Below are positions 25,801 through 37,086 of a DNA stretch of 64,000 bases, in pieces. Below the pieces are notes generated by a model. That model was not told the origin of the DNA, searched no databases, and worked only from the letters and a program-made list of their open reading frames with translations. The DNA is from Polydactylus sextarius (lineage: Eukaryota; Chordata; Actinopteri; Polynemidae). Location: NCBI GenBank assembly GCA_016801845.1, contig CM028913.1, positions 22,844,065 to 22,908,064 on the forward strand. The letters run 5' to 3'. The position numbers and the translations under genes were made by a program. Numbering within the stretch: the first letter of the stretch is position 1; each line of letters begins with the position of its first letter.

Positions 25801-27548
25801 TGGTCAACTAAGAGCAAGCTGGGACAAAATAAACACACTAAAACCACAACTTGTTTAGGTTTGGTTTTTACACCTTGTTTTTCTTTTTGTTCAGATTTAA
25901 GTCTCCAGTCTTTATACTTAATAACCTTTAACCAAGCTGGTTAAAGCTTCATGTTAAGTCTTATTTGTTTTAAGTTTATGTTCTTGTTGTTTACAGGGAG
26001 AGAAGGTGGAGGCTTCAGAGAAAAGCGTAGCTCTTTTACAGAAAGAGCTGCAGAGAGAAGTCGGCCCGACAGCAGCCGTGCTCTAAACACATGGTAACAC
26101 AGGTAAAACTCACCTTTTGCCACAACCATATCCTCATCGTCAGACTCTGAAAAATAACAAGAGATTAGCTGCATCTTGACCCATAATAATAACAACAATA
26201 TCAGGAGAAGATTTTTTCCACGTTAAAACAGTCAGGATATAGACAGCAGCTTTAATCTTTTAGCAACAATATTGATTGAGGGTTTTATGAAGTCAGTTTA
26301 AGGCCAAAAGGTCCAAGAGCAAAAAAAAAAAAAAAAAAACTATAAACAATAATCATGCCCTGTGAACCGATCAATACTGAGCAAAGACAAACAAAAAACA
26401 TATATAAGAAAAATACAAACTGCGGGAAACTTTTAAAAAACGAAGTAATACCCATTTATGTGTCATGAGTAAAAACCAAAACTGAAGTGAGGAATGAAAA
26501 CTAGAAGTGAGTCACATGAAGTCATGCAGCTCTTATGGTGATAAGATGCCCAGCTAAAGGTTTCAAGCTATGTAATGAATGTTTTGTTATCAGTGTTTCT
26601 TAAAAATGACTCTACTCGACATGAAATCTGCTGCTCCTAGATCTGCCGTGACCCTTGACACAGACTGAACAGTAAACAAGATATCAGAGCTGACGTTAAT
26701 ATCAGGCTGTGATGAGCATGTAGAAACAGGTGGAGGACTGAGAGAGAAAATTACAGTGTTATAACTCCTTTCAAACAAATTAACAAAATATGTTCTTTTG
26801 TTGGTGCGTGTGGGCGTGATCAGGTCGAGTTCAATAAAAAAAATTATTTATTTGAGTCTGTCTCAGCACTTGGATCGAACTCGAGCAGGAAACCGGTTAC
26901 ATCGCCTGTAACAGACACCTGCACCTAACTCAGTGTTGGGGTTGTGGTTTTACATATTCACCACATGTAGAAGAAATACATACCTATATCACCTGATCCC
27001 TCCTCTGAAACTGCTGCAAAAAAGACAAGATACAGAGATGGAAAAAGCATTAGATGGTGCTTACAGAAACTTTGCAGGTAGAGTATTTGGCCTTGCAGGA
27101 AGTTAAATGATGTAGTTGGACTAGAGTATTTGCTGGAGTCTTTCTGCTGCTCTTTTCTTGCATCTGCTCTACACAAAGTAAAGAAATGAGAATCTTGCTG
27201 CTAATTTCACACTGCTTCTTTCCTTTAATGTTTTTCTCATGTGTGCCAACACTTTCAATTTAACTGTGGTGCCTCTTTCTCTCTCTCTCTCTCTCTTTCA
27301 AGTGGTTGTATAATTCAAAAAGTGAGTGCATACATTAACCCAGCCGCACATGACACAGCAAGAGATCACCTCGTATGAAGGAAAGGCAGATAGGTAGGTG
27401 AGAAGAAAAAAAAAAAACAGTCTGGCACAGGGACATGCAGACCCTGATTAGATGTTTATCACCTGAAAAGCGTCAGAGATGAGAACGTACCAGTAGCAGC
27501 TGGCAGCAGCAGCAGCAGCAGCAGACACAGGGACAGCAATCGCATCAT
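22694..27548 (-). CDS. Unidentified small type I membrane protein (acidic Ser-Gly ectodomain)
   Basis: I do not recognise the family. Eight coding exons on the minus strand join in phase: 27548-27491, 27013-26984, 26146-26114, 25573-25502, 24410-24381, 24295-24227, 24036-23994 and 22739-22694, giving 126 aa. The start is MMRLLSLC plus a Leu run and PAAT, a clear signal peptide. Residues about 21-75 are acidic and polar, with EEGSGDIESDDED, an acidic Ser-Gly context like a glycosaminoglycan attachment site. The direct repeat DKTTGG.../DKTTGEE follows. The membrane span is LIIIIAAVVVLTLSVAVIV, then a basic anchor (RRRMHSRQQ) and a short tail ending EQDHKGAV with one Tyr (GIYSVP). An alternative acceptor in exon 4 (exon 25531-25502) would remove 14 residues in frame. 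Splice sites are clean. It may be a small cell-surface proteoglycan, but that is inference. Confidence 0.8.
22825..22871. repeat. (GT)n microsatellite
   Basis: A long uninterrupted GT tract just upstream (in gene orientation) of the last exon of the minus-strand gene, within its last intron. Confidence 0.9.
24297..25417. repeat. Tandem duplication, unit 1 (with decayed exon copy)
   Basis: 24297-24931 closely matches 25418-26092, and 25367-25409 matches the exon region at 26104-26146. This unit also holds about 435 bp (24932-25366) with no counterpart in unit 2. It carries the exon 24410-24381 (DKTTGEESMT) and a decayed copy of the SDDEDMVVAK exon whose acceptor AG has become AA. Confidence 0.85.
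25377..25409 (-). pseudogene. Decayed duplicate of the SDDEDMVVAK exon
   Basis: This copies exon 26146-26114 with the donor GTGAG kept and the frame still open (ESDNEDMVVAK). The acceptor reads TTTCAA instead of TTTCAG, so it should be skipped. I left it out of the CDS. Confidence 0.7.
25418..26150. repeat. Tandem duplication, unit 2 (both exons intact)
   Basis: This is the second copy of the duplicated block inside the minus-strand gene. It holds exon 25573-25502, which ends in DKTTGGKSKT, and exon 26146-26114 (ESDDEDMVVAK). Relative to unit 1, its upstream exon is longer by 42 nt (14 codons) at its 5' end. Confidence 0.85.
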
Positions 27549-27557
27549 CTTCAAATG

Positions 27558-30500
27558 CTGTGAAGAGGAAGGGGGAGGAGGGGGAGGAGGGGGAAGGAGA
27601 AGAGAGAAACCAAGTTAAAAATATCTGCTGTTAATATTCAGAGCTATTGATGTGTGTGTGTGAAATCTTGGTGTTTTGGTTTAGAGACAGAGTGTGATGG
27701 AAAGCAGAAATGCTGTCTATTATTACTGGAGCTTGTCTGGCTCATTTTTGAGTTTCAGGCATCGCATAAGACTCAGAGTCATCGGAAAAAAAAACAAAAA
27801 AAAAAAGACAGATTCCAAAGCCATCTGGCCACTTGGAGCCGTTGTCACTGGTGTAGAGGTATGCATGCAAATCTAGATTGTAATCTGAGGTGTGTGTGAA
27901 GGCAGGAGGGTCAGTGAGTGACAACCTTATTTCCCATAGTGCTCAGCAAAAAAAAATTGTCCGTCAGCTGGCAACAAGTGACTATTCATCATCATTTTCC
28001 TGCTCCCTATGCAAAAGCCCAGGTGTCATGTCAGGTGTTGAGTAACAACAAAAAGTCCAATGTTTTCCACTAGTGACTCAAACAAACAAATCAAATGAAT
28101 CAGATGCTGTTGTTTATTGTTTCCCTGTGGACAAAGAAACGATAACATACAGGCTACTTCCCCGAGTATCAGCCAACTATACGTTAACACGGAGACATAC
28201 GCTGGCCGTGATTTCTGTCTTTGTTTGGTGTTGTTCTTTAAAGAAAAAAAAAAAAAAACTGCCACAATTTCCTGATGGCACGGGGCCCAAAACAAACGCT
28301 AGCTCCGCTCTGTTGCACTATGACATAAATGTGAAACGCAGATGTTCTTCAGCTGCCAAACAAAGACCCAGCTGTATCACACACAATATGAATGGTGATA
28401 TTTTTAAAGTGGGAAAATACATAAGAATGGCCTGTCTCTCTCACACACACCCCCACCCCCACCCCTCCTCATGGTGGGGGGGTGGGGGCGATGCCTCATC
28501 GGTCAGATTTAGCAACGGGATCACTGACTATGAGCTACTAACAACGAACTTTGATACTGTTCACAGAGGGGAAACTCTCCCATTGACCTTTGTGCCACAT
28601 ATAATACTGTAGGCGTCTCTTCATTGTTAGCAATGCCCATTGTGTCCTTGTTTCCTTCATAGTTAATGACTATGAGAAAAAAACCTGAACTGACCTGTAT
28701 TGTTAAGGTGCAGCCTGTCAAAATGCACAAACACCCACCTTTCACCGCAGCCACCAACCTACTGTTTCCTACTTATTACTGTAATTTGCAGAAGTGAATT
28801 ATTCTTGCTGCCTCCTGAGTAAACTCTAATTACCATATATAGTAAATGCAAATGTAAAAAAATGAAATAAAATAAGGAAACATATCCATTAAGAAACAGG
28901 ACGGTCGTCAGCATGAATTCATTCTTCCAATAAGGTTTTTGGCAGCTTTATGAAAGACAGAGGCTTTGGGCGTCTGTCCATAAACTGTAATCTTATCTAT
29001 AAATGCTGCCATGGTAGCTGGTGTCGACAAACTTTCGTGCCAGACACCCTGTAGGGCCGGCACAGGGAGAAGCACATCCTGGTCCACAACAAGATTATCT
29101 TCATGCTAAATTAGCAGAACAGCATCAAGAACTATTTTGGTTTGACTATATTGGAAAAAAAAGATGTTAATCACACAACTGAGGCTGATTGGAGAGAGGG
29201 AGGGGGTGTAGTGTGGGCTGTTCTGGCCTCCTGAATAGCTGCAGTAAATCTCCAAACACAAATAACCTAAGAAGCTGCAAATAAAATCCCCCTTCTGTAT
29301 CCAATTTGCTTTTTCAGAGTCACTTTGGGTGAAATAATAAGCTGATCCAATTTGGAAATATTTATCAACCCAGTCCACTGCCTCTGTATTAAAATGGCTC
29401 CTGACGCCTGTATCATTTTTCAAATTGGGTAATATATTCTTGCAAATTTGAATACCGATTGAATTTGCTCTATAATACCGGGAGCAAGTTTGCAACATAT
29501 AATAACCGACCGACGGCTCAGTTATAAAGTATAGACGTGCCGGCTGCTGTCTGGCTGCAGAGGCAACGATCATAGACGGTAAAATGTACAATTTAATCTA
29601 CAAACTGTAAAAAAGTGTCTGGCAGAGGCAGTGCAGGGCTGCTGGAGAAAAGCACATATTGTACTGTAGTTGTTGCTGGAGGCTGGATGAGTCTTGTTTT
29701 TGTTCCATTTTTCCCCAGTGCTGTTTTCCCACTGACAGGATTAACCCCGAACCTCATACCTGTCTGGTCAGGCCAGCCCACACAAACACCTAAATCTTGT
29801 TTACCAGGTTTAAAATTTGAATGATGAACACTTGCTCCATTCCTGTCAACCCACCCCGAACAAATCTATATCGACCGAACACAAAATACAAACAAGAGCT
29901 TTAACACTTGTACATAAACAGAATTACAAGACATCACTACTTTTTTTTTTCTTATCTGCTTGCACAGATAACAGCCCTTTGCTTCACTGCACTACTGTGC
30001 ACTTGTGACAAGAGTTTGACACCAGCGATAGGACTCACTAACATGCAAAGATATCAGAATTACTGTGTCGCACAGAATTCATAAGAAAATAGATACACAG
30101 AATGCAAACCAGAGAGAGAGAGAGATGATGGTGAAGAGAAACTCAATGATTGTGAAGATGTGTCAAAGCTTTGAAAACAACAACAAGGGGGAAAGAAAGA
30201 GCAATTCACATGATTTGTTATTCATTGCCGTTCAATTTTTATAAAAATCGTAGCCAACTCTGCTTCAGTGAAGAAGAAAAAATATCCTTATTGAAATGTT
30301 TAGTCAACTCTGCCATCTCCATAGTGGCTGTTTATCTAAGTGAGGTTGATGTAAATCCCTGTTTTGTTTTTGTATTTTCCTATAACATAACATTCTCCTG
30401 TGCCACTGGACCACGAAAACCAAAGTAACAAGGGAAGCAGTGATAAAATAAAGCAGGAATAAGGAAAGCAAGAGTCACAATACCTCAGTCGATGCCATGC

Positions 30501-31636
30501 ATAACCCTGAGTGATCCAAGCACTGATAAAATGAGGAGTTGTTTCCTTCACACAAATGGTATGTGAATGACTTGTGGAGCATCAGGACCAATAAGGCCGA
30601 GAAACACAAGAAAGAGGATGTGACTGTGTAACAAACCTTGGAGACGCATATCCTGTATTTGCCTACCTCCTCCTCCCCTTGTATTCATGTGTGATCATTA
30701 ATATACCACACAACCACACAAACAAGATCAAAGGTTGTCGTTCAATCTTTCACATTTCTAAACCTAAAGCATCAACAAACACCCCGAGTCACGTACACCT
30801 CAGCTTCACCTTTTTATCAGATGGAGACAAAGACTGTTTTTTTTTTTTTTACTTTGTTTTGTTAACAGCTTTATCATCAAACCATCCCAGACACACTGAG
30901 AAGATTTTTTCTTTTTTACATAGACCAATCTATGTAAGAAACAAGAAACAAGCAGCACATAATGTTAACAAGAAAAAAAAAAAATAAAGTGTGACAACAA
31001 CACAGATTTGGTTTCTCCCCATCTCCTCCTCCTCTCTGCTTCACCTCTGACACCATCTCAGTAACAACAGCAGGAAAACCCCTTGGATTGTTTATTCTAA
31101 TATCTAGATTAAAAATAAAGACACTCCACCGCAGACGCTTAGGAAGTATAATAAGGTGATGTACAGCGCGCCAAGTCAGGTTTTTTTTTTTTTTAATTCA
31201 CAGAAGCGTAGCATAGTGTAACTCGCCTCTTCGTGAAGAAGTCTGCACATTGATGGAAATAAAGCTGTCACATGGACTCACAACAACAACTGCAGCTGCT
31301 GTTGTTGTTTGGGCTGAAATATTTCTCCATGAGTTACACTCTGAGAAAATTACAGATAACTCACATGCAGTTTGCTGAACTTTGCTGAGTTAGACTGAAA
31401 AACTGCGGAAATATATAAATAGTAAAATATAAATAAAGAGGAAATAGAATGAAACAGCTGCCGGACGTCACGATGATGCTCATCAGACCAACAATGAAAA
31501 AGCGCACTGATGGTAAATTACGATAGTCAGCAGTGTTGTTAAATATTCTCCCTTCTCACAGAATTTAAAGTTTTAAAATAACATCTCCGTGTCTTTCTTC
31601 GTCTTTTTGCCCTGAAACTTAACTTTACGCACTCAC
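27558..31636 (-). other. First intron of the minus-strand gene
   Basis: This 4.1 kb region lies between the signal-peptide exon (acceptor CAG at 27560-27558) and a predicted noncoding first exon. It holds purine-rich tracts, short A runs and a C-rich stretch near 28450. The longest open frames (28073-28612 plus, 29106-29591 minus) have no recognisable motif or splice context. Confidence 0.5.
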
Positions 31637-31683
31637 CAGAAGCTGCGCGTCGATCAGACGCGGACGCACCAGAGTCGAGTCGT
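31637..31683 (-). other. Predicted noncoding first exon of the minus-strand gene
   Basis: On the minus strand a good donor (CTG then GTGAGTGCG, at 31636) closes a GC-rich segment lying about 30 bp downstream of a TATATA element at 31717-31712. The next usable acceptor in the gene is CAG at 27560-27558, ten bases before the start codon. The transcription start is estimated only from TATA spacing. Confidence 0.45.
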
Positions 31684-31711
31684 TATCAGGAAAAAGGTTT
31701 GACAGACGCTG

Positions 31712-31717
31712 TATATA
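31712..31717 (-). promoter_or_regulatory. TATA element, minus-strand membrane-protein gene
   Basis: TATATA on the minus strand, about 30 bp upstream of the predicted first exon. It is head-to-head with the plus-strand gene A TATA about 0.5 kb away. Confidence 0.45.
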
Positions 31718-32191
31718 TGTGTGTGTGGGCCAACTTCTGCATCATCATCAGCATTTTATTCTCACCTTAAAAGGGGATTCACTGCCACCTCATTTAGCGC
31801 CGAACTGCCCCTTAATGTTTTTTTGTTTTTTTTCTCTCTTTCTGTTACTTCTCAGTTAAGTTTTCGCTTCTGTGGGAAATAACCTTACTGCTATTGCTCA
31901 GAATTGCAGCTCAGCTCCCTGAAGACGAGTAAGATTAAGATAGTGGGTTAATATGGTTGGAAGCTCTGGGCATGAATAAATATTCATTCTTATTTAAAAC
32001 AGCTACTGTATATGTGACCAGGTGGTATAAATCCGGGTAAAATAAGAGTTATGGTTTTTATTTAAACCGGACCGGGAACTGTTTAAATAATGGACTTTAA
32101 GTGACAATAATAGAGGTTGTGGTAAATGATAATATAGATCTGATGTAGATCACCTGGCAGCTACTGCCTGATTAGTCTATAATTGATAACG

Positions 32192-32216
32192 CACACACAC
32201 ACACACACACACACAC
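32192..32216. repeat. (CA)n microsatellite next to the gene A TATA element
   Basis: An uninterrupted CA tract ends 4 bp before TATAAG at 32221. Confidence 0.9.
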
Positions 32217-32220
32217 GCCA

Positions 32221-32226
32221 TATAAG
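32221..32226 (+). promoter_or_regulatory. TATA-like element of gene A
   Basis: TATAAG lies about 160 bp upstream of the gene A start codon. With usual spacing, transcription would start near 32250. Confidence 0.45.
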
Positions 32227-33410
32227 TGACGAGCACAGGTGTGCAGATTGCCCATCTTTCCCTCGCTCCTTGCAGCCTGTCCCTCATCGCCGGGACTGTT
32301 TTTTTGTGTAAATACCCTCCAGTTTATCAGTTGCAAAGGGAAAACAGCATCGGTGTGTTTGCTTTTGTCTTTAAGCGCAGTAATGCAGCTCGCACTGCTG
32401 TTCCAGTTGCTGCTGTGCCTCCTGGGGCTCAATAAGTTTTCACAGTTTCAGAGCACAGTTTTGTCTGGTTAAAACAGTCAATAAGGTCATTTTTTTTTTT
32501 GCAGTCTTTCACCTAAACATAAAGGCATAACCCAGCTAGTTTAATTGCCCCCTTCATCCCTTCACCTCCTCCTTCTCTTGGACATTTTTCTGAAACACTC
32601 ACATTAAGCAGTGTTAGGTCATTCCTCTTTCACCTGCAGCTCAAGTCTCAACAGTTCTGCTGTCTAACTTGAAAACTCCTATTTGTGTAGTTTTGAGTGA
32701 TGTATGGGGTGCGGCTGTGTCTCAGCCCTTAGAATAACAAAAGATACTAATCTGTGTACAGTTACAGCGAATTGTGGTCAGTAATTGGTGTCTTGAGAAA
32801 TATTCATTTATCTCTTTTTCTGTTCTGTTACATAGAGTTTACCTCTGATACAATGTCTTAAAATACATTACTTGTTCTGTTTTAGCTTTTTCTACTAATT
32901 ACAGCAACCCATACTATGTAAACTGCTGTTAAAGATAACCTTGTAAGAAAGCAGACGTTAATTTTCTTTAAATAACTCCAACTTGGCTAAATAACTCTAA
33001 AATAGACTAAAAGGTGAACTTACATTTTAAATGAGATGTGGTTTTAGATTTGTCTCTTTACTCTGCTGGTATGTTGCTGCTCCCACGCCAAAGATCCTTG
33101 TTATCATGGAAACTGCCAGAGTGAGAGTGCACGTTAATACAGGTGTACTCAGCCAGGAACTAGGAACTGAGTTCTTTATTGGCTGCTCAGTTTGAAACCT
33201 GACACCACTCTTCTTATCTCTGCTGTTACACAAGACGACTTGCTGTGCACACTGCACCACTTACTTTAGTTTTCAGCGAATAGGTCCAATCTCTATGGTG
33301 TGTGGTTTTTTTTTTTTTAGTATCTTAATGTCATCAAATCAATTTTATTTGTTTATTTAAATGCACATTTCCTGCATAATATAATCTCTGTTTTATATTC
33401 TCCCCTGCAG

Positions 33411-34569
33411 GCCTGTGTGGGGACAGTCCCAGTTTGAGGTTTCCGATGATGTTTCCTCCTCACAATGACCCAACAGCAAATGTTACCCGTCAAGTCACAA
33501 TCATAGCCACTGGAGTTTGGACCTCAGTCACAGTCGAGGTTCTGAACACCATTTTCACACAACGAATCTTCCTCTCTGCCCACCAGTCCGAGACGATTCA
33601 CCTGCTGTTGTCTGTGGAAATGTCTAGTTCCCGCTCATCCAGTCTCCTCAGTGTGACATCTGTGAAACCTGTTACAGTCATTGCTTCACTGTGCACCAGC
33701 ACTGGTTGTGACCAGTCTCCTTCATGAAGTTAACTCTTGGGGGACCCACTACTATCCCGTTACCCCTTACTTCCCTGATCATAGTGCCATCAGCCAGATG
33801 GTTATCACCAGTTCTGACCGGGAAACATCAGTTGACATCTTCCTCTCTGGGGATGTGCTCTTTAATGGCAGTTTGTACCCCAGCGGTAGTGTCCTTACAT
33901 TGCATTTAGAGGTGCTGCAGAGCGTGTACCTCCAGAGCACCAGTCTGTCTGGATTAGAGTTAAATTCCCAAGACGCTGTCGGTGTTGTGGTTGGTTTTAC
34001 CACCCTGAAAAACACACCTGGAGATTGTTTTTATGGATTTGCAGAACTGAAACCAATCTCCAGCTGGAGTTTTGATTACATTATTCCTCCCTTAGTCAAC
34101 ACTGGTATTATTTCTAGTTTCCTGTTGGCAATGACCACTACCAACTCTAATGTGGGCATCACCACCAGCACCTGGCAGAAGCACATATCTCTTGTTGGTG
34201 GTGTAATGGAGGTCATGCCAGTCGTGACCTCAGATAAAATCCACATCACTAGTGACGCTCCTCTTCAACTCATTTCCTTTATGTATGTCACTGGACAAAG
34301 TTGTTCAACGCTAACTGTACTCCCCTCTGTGGAAGATATCTGTCAGACTGTACCTGTGTTTGCTTCAGGTTACATGAATGAGCAGGAAGATAACGGTGCT
34401 CGCAGAGGAGATTTAAAGTCGGGTTTTGAATTTTCCCAGAGGGGAAACCTCACTGAGCTGCCTGATAATAAAAATCTTAATGCAGAGCTCAGTCCTCCAG
34501 AAACTGACACGGATGTGGGACGCTATCTAAGCACCATGATCAGACTACATCCAGTGCGGTGTGAGAAAA
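33411..34569 (+). pseudogene. Gene A IgGFc-binding domain exon (frameshifted)
   Basis: A large exon resembling the N-terminal IgGFc-binding domain. It has the landmark SWGTHYYPV (gene B has QWGTEYFIF), then VEDICQTVPVF, and ends RCEK. Near 33711-33722 the frame must move by one base between GCDQS and LHEVNSWG, otherwise a stop follows within three codons. The 5' third and 3' two thirds are each open. Confidence 0.7.
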
Positions 34570-34678
34570 GTATGTTCTCGGTTTTCTGAATCACTTGTGG
34601 TTAATTTTTAAACATTTGGTTACTAATAAGTAGTCTAGATATGAAACCCCGCTTGGTTTTTTTTCTTCATATTTTTAG

Positions 34679-35708
34679 CTGCAGCTTCATGTGAAGAGAT
34701 GCGATGTGGTCACATGCAGATGTGTTTCGTCAAAGATGGAAAACCAACCTGTTCTTTGAAAACTAAAACATGCTCTGCATGGGGTGATTCTTACTATCGC
34801 ACCTTTGATGGAAGAGATTTCATCCTGCAAGAAAACTGTAATTACACTTTAGTTCAGACTACCTGTGCAGGATTAAAAGCTTCTATTCCACTGCTGATTA
34901 ACATAGCCAGAGCATATTTGAACAGTGGCACTGTTGCCAGCATCCACACAGTACAGATAAACATCCAGAACTTTAATATCTCCATAGTTAAAGACGACAA
35001 AAATCACGTCAGGGTGAGTACAGGTGTTTACTTTAAATTAAATATAGACTTTTTTGTTTGTTTGTGTTTAATGTTCTTGGATTTACTTTTAACAGTTAAA
35101 TGGACAGAAGAGGAGACTTCCCCTCACTCTTGGAAATGGGTCTCTATATATTTATCCGAGTGGCTCAGGTGTTGTCTTGGACACCAACTTTGGCCTGACT
35201 CTATGGTATGACTGGAAGCACCATCTTCAGGTTGACGTTGGTCCAGCGCTGCACGGATTCGTGTGTGGTCTGTGTGGAAATGCTAACCACAGCTCCTCAG
35301 GTGGCACTGTTGACGCTAACGCCGTAGATGAGACGAAGACTGTTGATTTTAGCCGTCCGTGGGTGGTAAGCAGCAACGCAGGCCCCTGTATTGAGGAATG
35401 TGGAGGCAGTAGTGGCTTTCCATGTCCAATGTGCACTCAAAGCCAAACAAAATCTCATCCTGGCACTGAAGGTGATTCCCTCAGGGCAGCGTGTACTCTA
35501 CTGCAAAGACTTGATGGACCTTTTGCAGATTGCCATGTATATTGCCATGTATATGTTGACCCTGAGCCATTTATAAGTGGTTGTGTAAACAGCCTTTGTC
35601 TGAGCAGAGCTGCCTCTTCCTCTGTGTGTAAGGACTTGACGGCCTACGTCAATATGTGCCAGAGTCTTGGAGCCAGAATCCAAAACTGGACAACCATCAC
35701 TAAGTGCA
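34679..35708 (+). other. Gene A module M1 (vWD-C8, open frame)
   Basis: Two exons of 335 and 613 nt, open throughout. The vWD start reads WGDSYYRTFDG, so the GDPH proline and histidine are lost. The CxxC reads VCGLCGN. The C8 part has ADCHVYCHVYVDPEPF, with an in-frame 12-nt tandem duplication. Confidence 0.8.
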
Positions 35709-35782
35709 GTGAGTCTTACAAATAATTTGTTATTTTGAAAAATAATTTGCTTAAAAGTAATTTAAATATGTTCCTTCCACAG

Positions 35783-36995
35783 CTATGGCATGTCCCATGA
35801 ACAGCCACTATGAGGTTTGTGGTTCTGCCTGCCCTGCTACCTGTGGGAACCCAGATTCCCACCATAAGTGCAACCTGCCTTGTGTTGAATCATGCCAGTG
35901 TAACAAAGGATACCTGCTGAGTAGTGGGAAGTGTGTGCCACATAGCAAGTGTGGTTGTCTTTACCAAAGTTCATACTTCCTCCCCAAAGAGAACTTCTGG
36001 GTCAATGACCAGTGTCAGGAGAAATGTGTCTGTCAGCCAAACTCCAAGAAGGTCATGTGTGTTGAGTCCCGATGCCAAAATGGGGAAGTGTGTAAGTTTG
36101 TGAACAGGGTCCTGGGTTGCCACGTTGATGGGCCCAGCCTGTGCATCGCCAAAGGAGGTTCTCACTATACCACCTTTGATGGGCTTAACTTTGAGGTGTT
36201 TGGTAACTGTAGTTACCTGTTTACTTCTCACTGTCCCTCTTGGGGAGACATGGAGGACTTCAGTGTTGTGGTACAGAACCAGATGAAAGACTCTACCGAT
36301 GTTTTCTTTCGCCGCGTTAAAATGAGGGTGTCCGGTTATTCCATTGAGATGTCGGATAAGTGGGGAAACAAAGTGGAGGTATGTTCATTTATTTGACACA
36401 ACACTTTCATGCAAATGTTTCTTATGTTGCAATATAAACTTTACTGTTTGTTTCAGGTAAATGGTCTTCATCTACGTCTTCCCTCCATGTTGAGTCGAGG
36501 TAAAGTAAAACTCTACATGACTGGACTTTCGCAGCGTGTGGAGACAGACTTTGGCGTCATCGTGACGTACAACCCTGACGTCCTGACCATCCAAATGCCG
36601 AGGATTTTCTCTTATCTTTGTGGCCTGTGTGGAAACTTTAATGGCGATGCAGAAGACGATCTGATGCCCAATGATGAGTCTGACATCTCTCAGGCAGTCA
36701 GATACTGGCAAATCAGTGATGGGCTGAAATGCGTGGATGCGCCTGTGAACACCTCAGGTTGCAGTTTACGAGATGCAGCTCTTGTGGAGAGATTTCTGTG
36801 GAAGATTGTTGGATGTGGAGGGAGCATTTCAGAACTGCCATAAAACAATCGATCCGCAAGATTTCTATGAAAACTGTGTCCGTGATTTCTGTCACAGTAA
36901 CCAGACCACTCTGTGTCAGATCCTGTCCAGCTACGTTGCTGTATGTCAAGAAATGGGAGTTATAATGGATGAATGGAGGACGTCCAGATTTTGTA
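35783..36995 (+). pseudogene. Gene A module M2 (TIL-vWD-C8, frameshifted)
   Basis: The TIL starts MACPMNSHYEVCGSAC. The vWD start is KGGSHYTTFDG (no GDPH) and the CxxC is LCGLCGN. In the second exon the frame changes near 36780-36800, between SLRDAALVE and RDFCGRLLDVEG. Confidence 0.75.
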
Positions 36996-37086
36996 GTAAG
37001 TACACAGTAAAACACCTTGTTCCTATTTTAATATTAAATGTCTAACACACAGGATTAGTTTTAATTATCTTATTCTTTCTTCTTAG

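Larger units (their letters stand above)
31684..32382. promoter_or_regulatory. Divergent promoter interval
   Basis: This is the interval between the minus-strand gene's predicted first exon and the gene A start codon. It contains one TATA-like element for each direction (31712-31717 minus, 32221-32226 plus) and a CA microsatellite. Confidence 0.45.

Noticed and set aside
22694..27548. Minus-strand gene as podoplanin, syndecan, SMAGP or DAP12
   Set aside because: The tail lacks the syndecan EFYA-type end, the SMAGP/glycophorin EYFI end and any ITAM. The ectodomain does not resemble podoplanin, so I left it unnamed.
28073..28612. 179-codon open frame on the plus strand
   Set aside because: It includes a poly-Lys run from an A homopolymer and a low-complexity His/Pro stretch from a C-rich tract. 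There is no domain, and it lies inside an intron.
29106..29591. 161-codon open frame on the minus strand
   Set aside because: It has no signal, motif, splice or repeat similarity that I recognise and lies in the predicted first intron of the minus-strand gene. A chance open frame in A/T-rich DNA is more likely.
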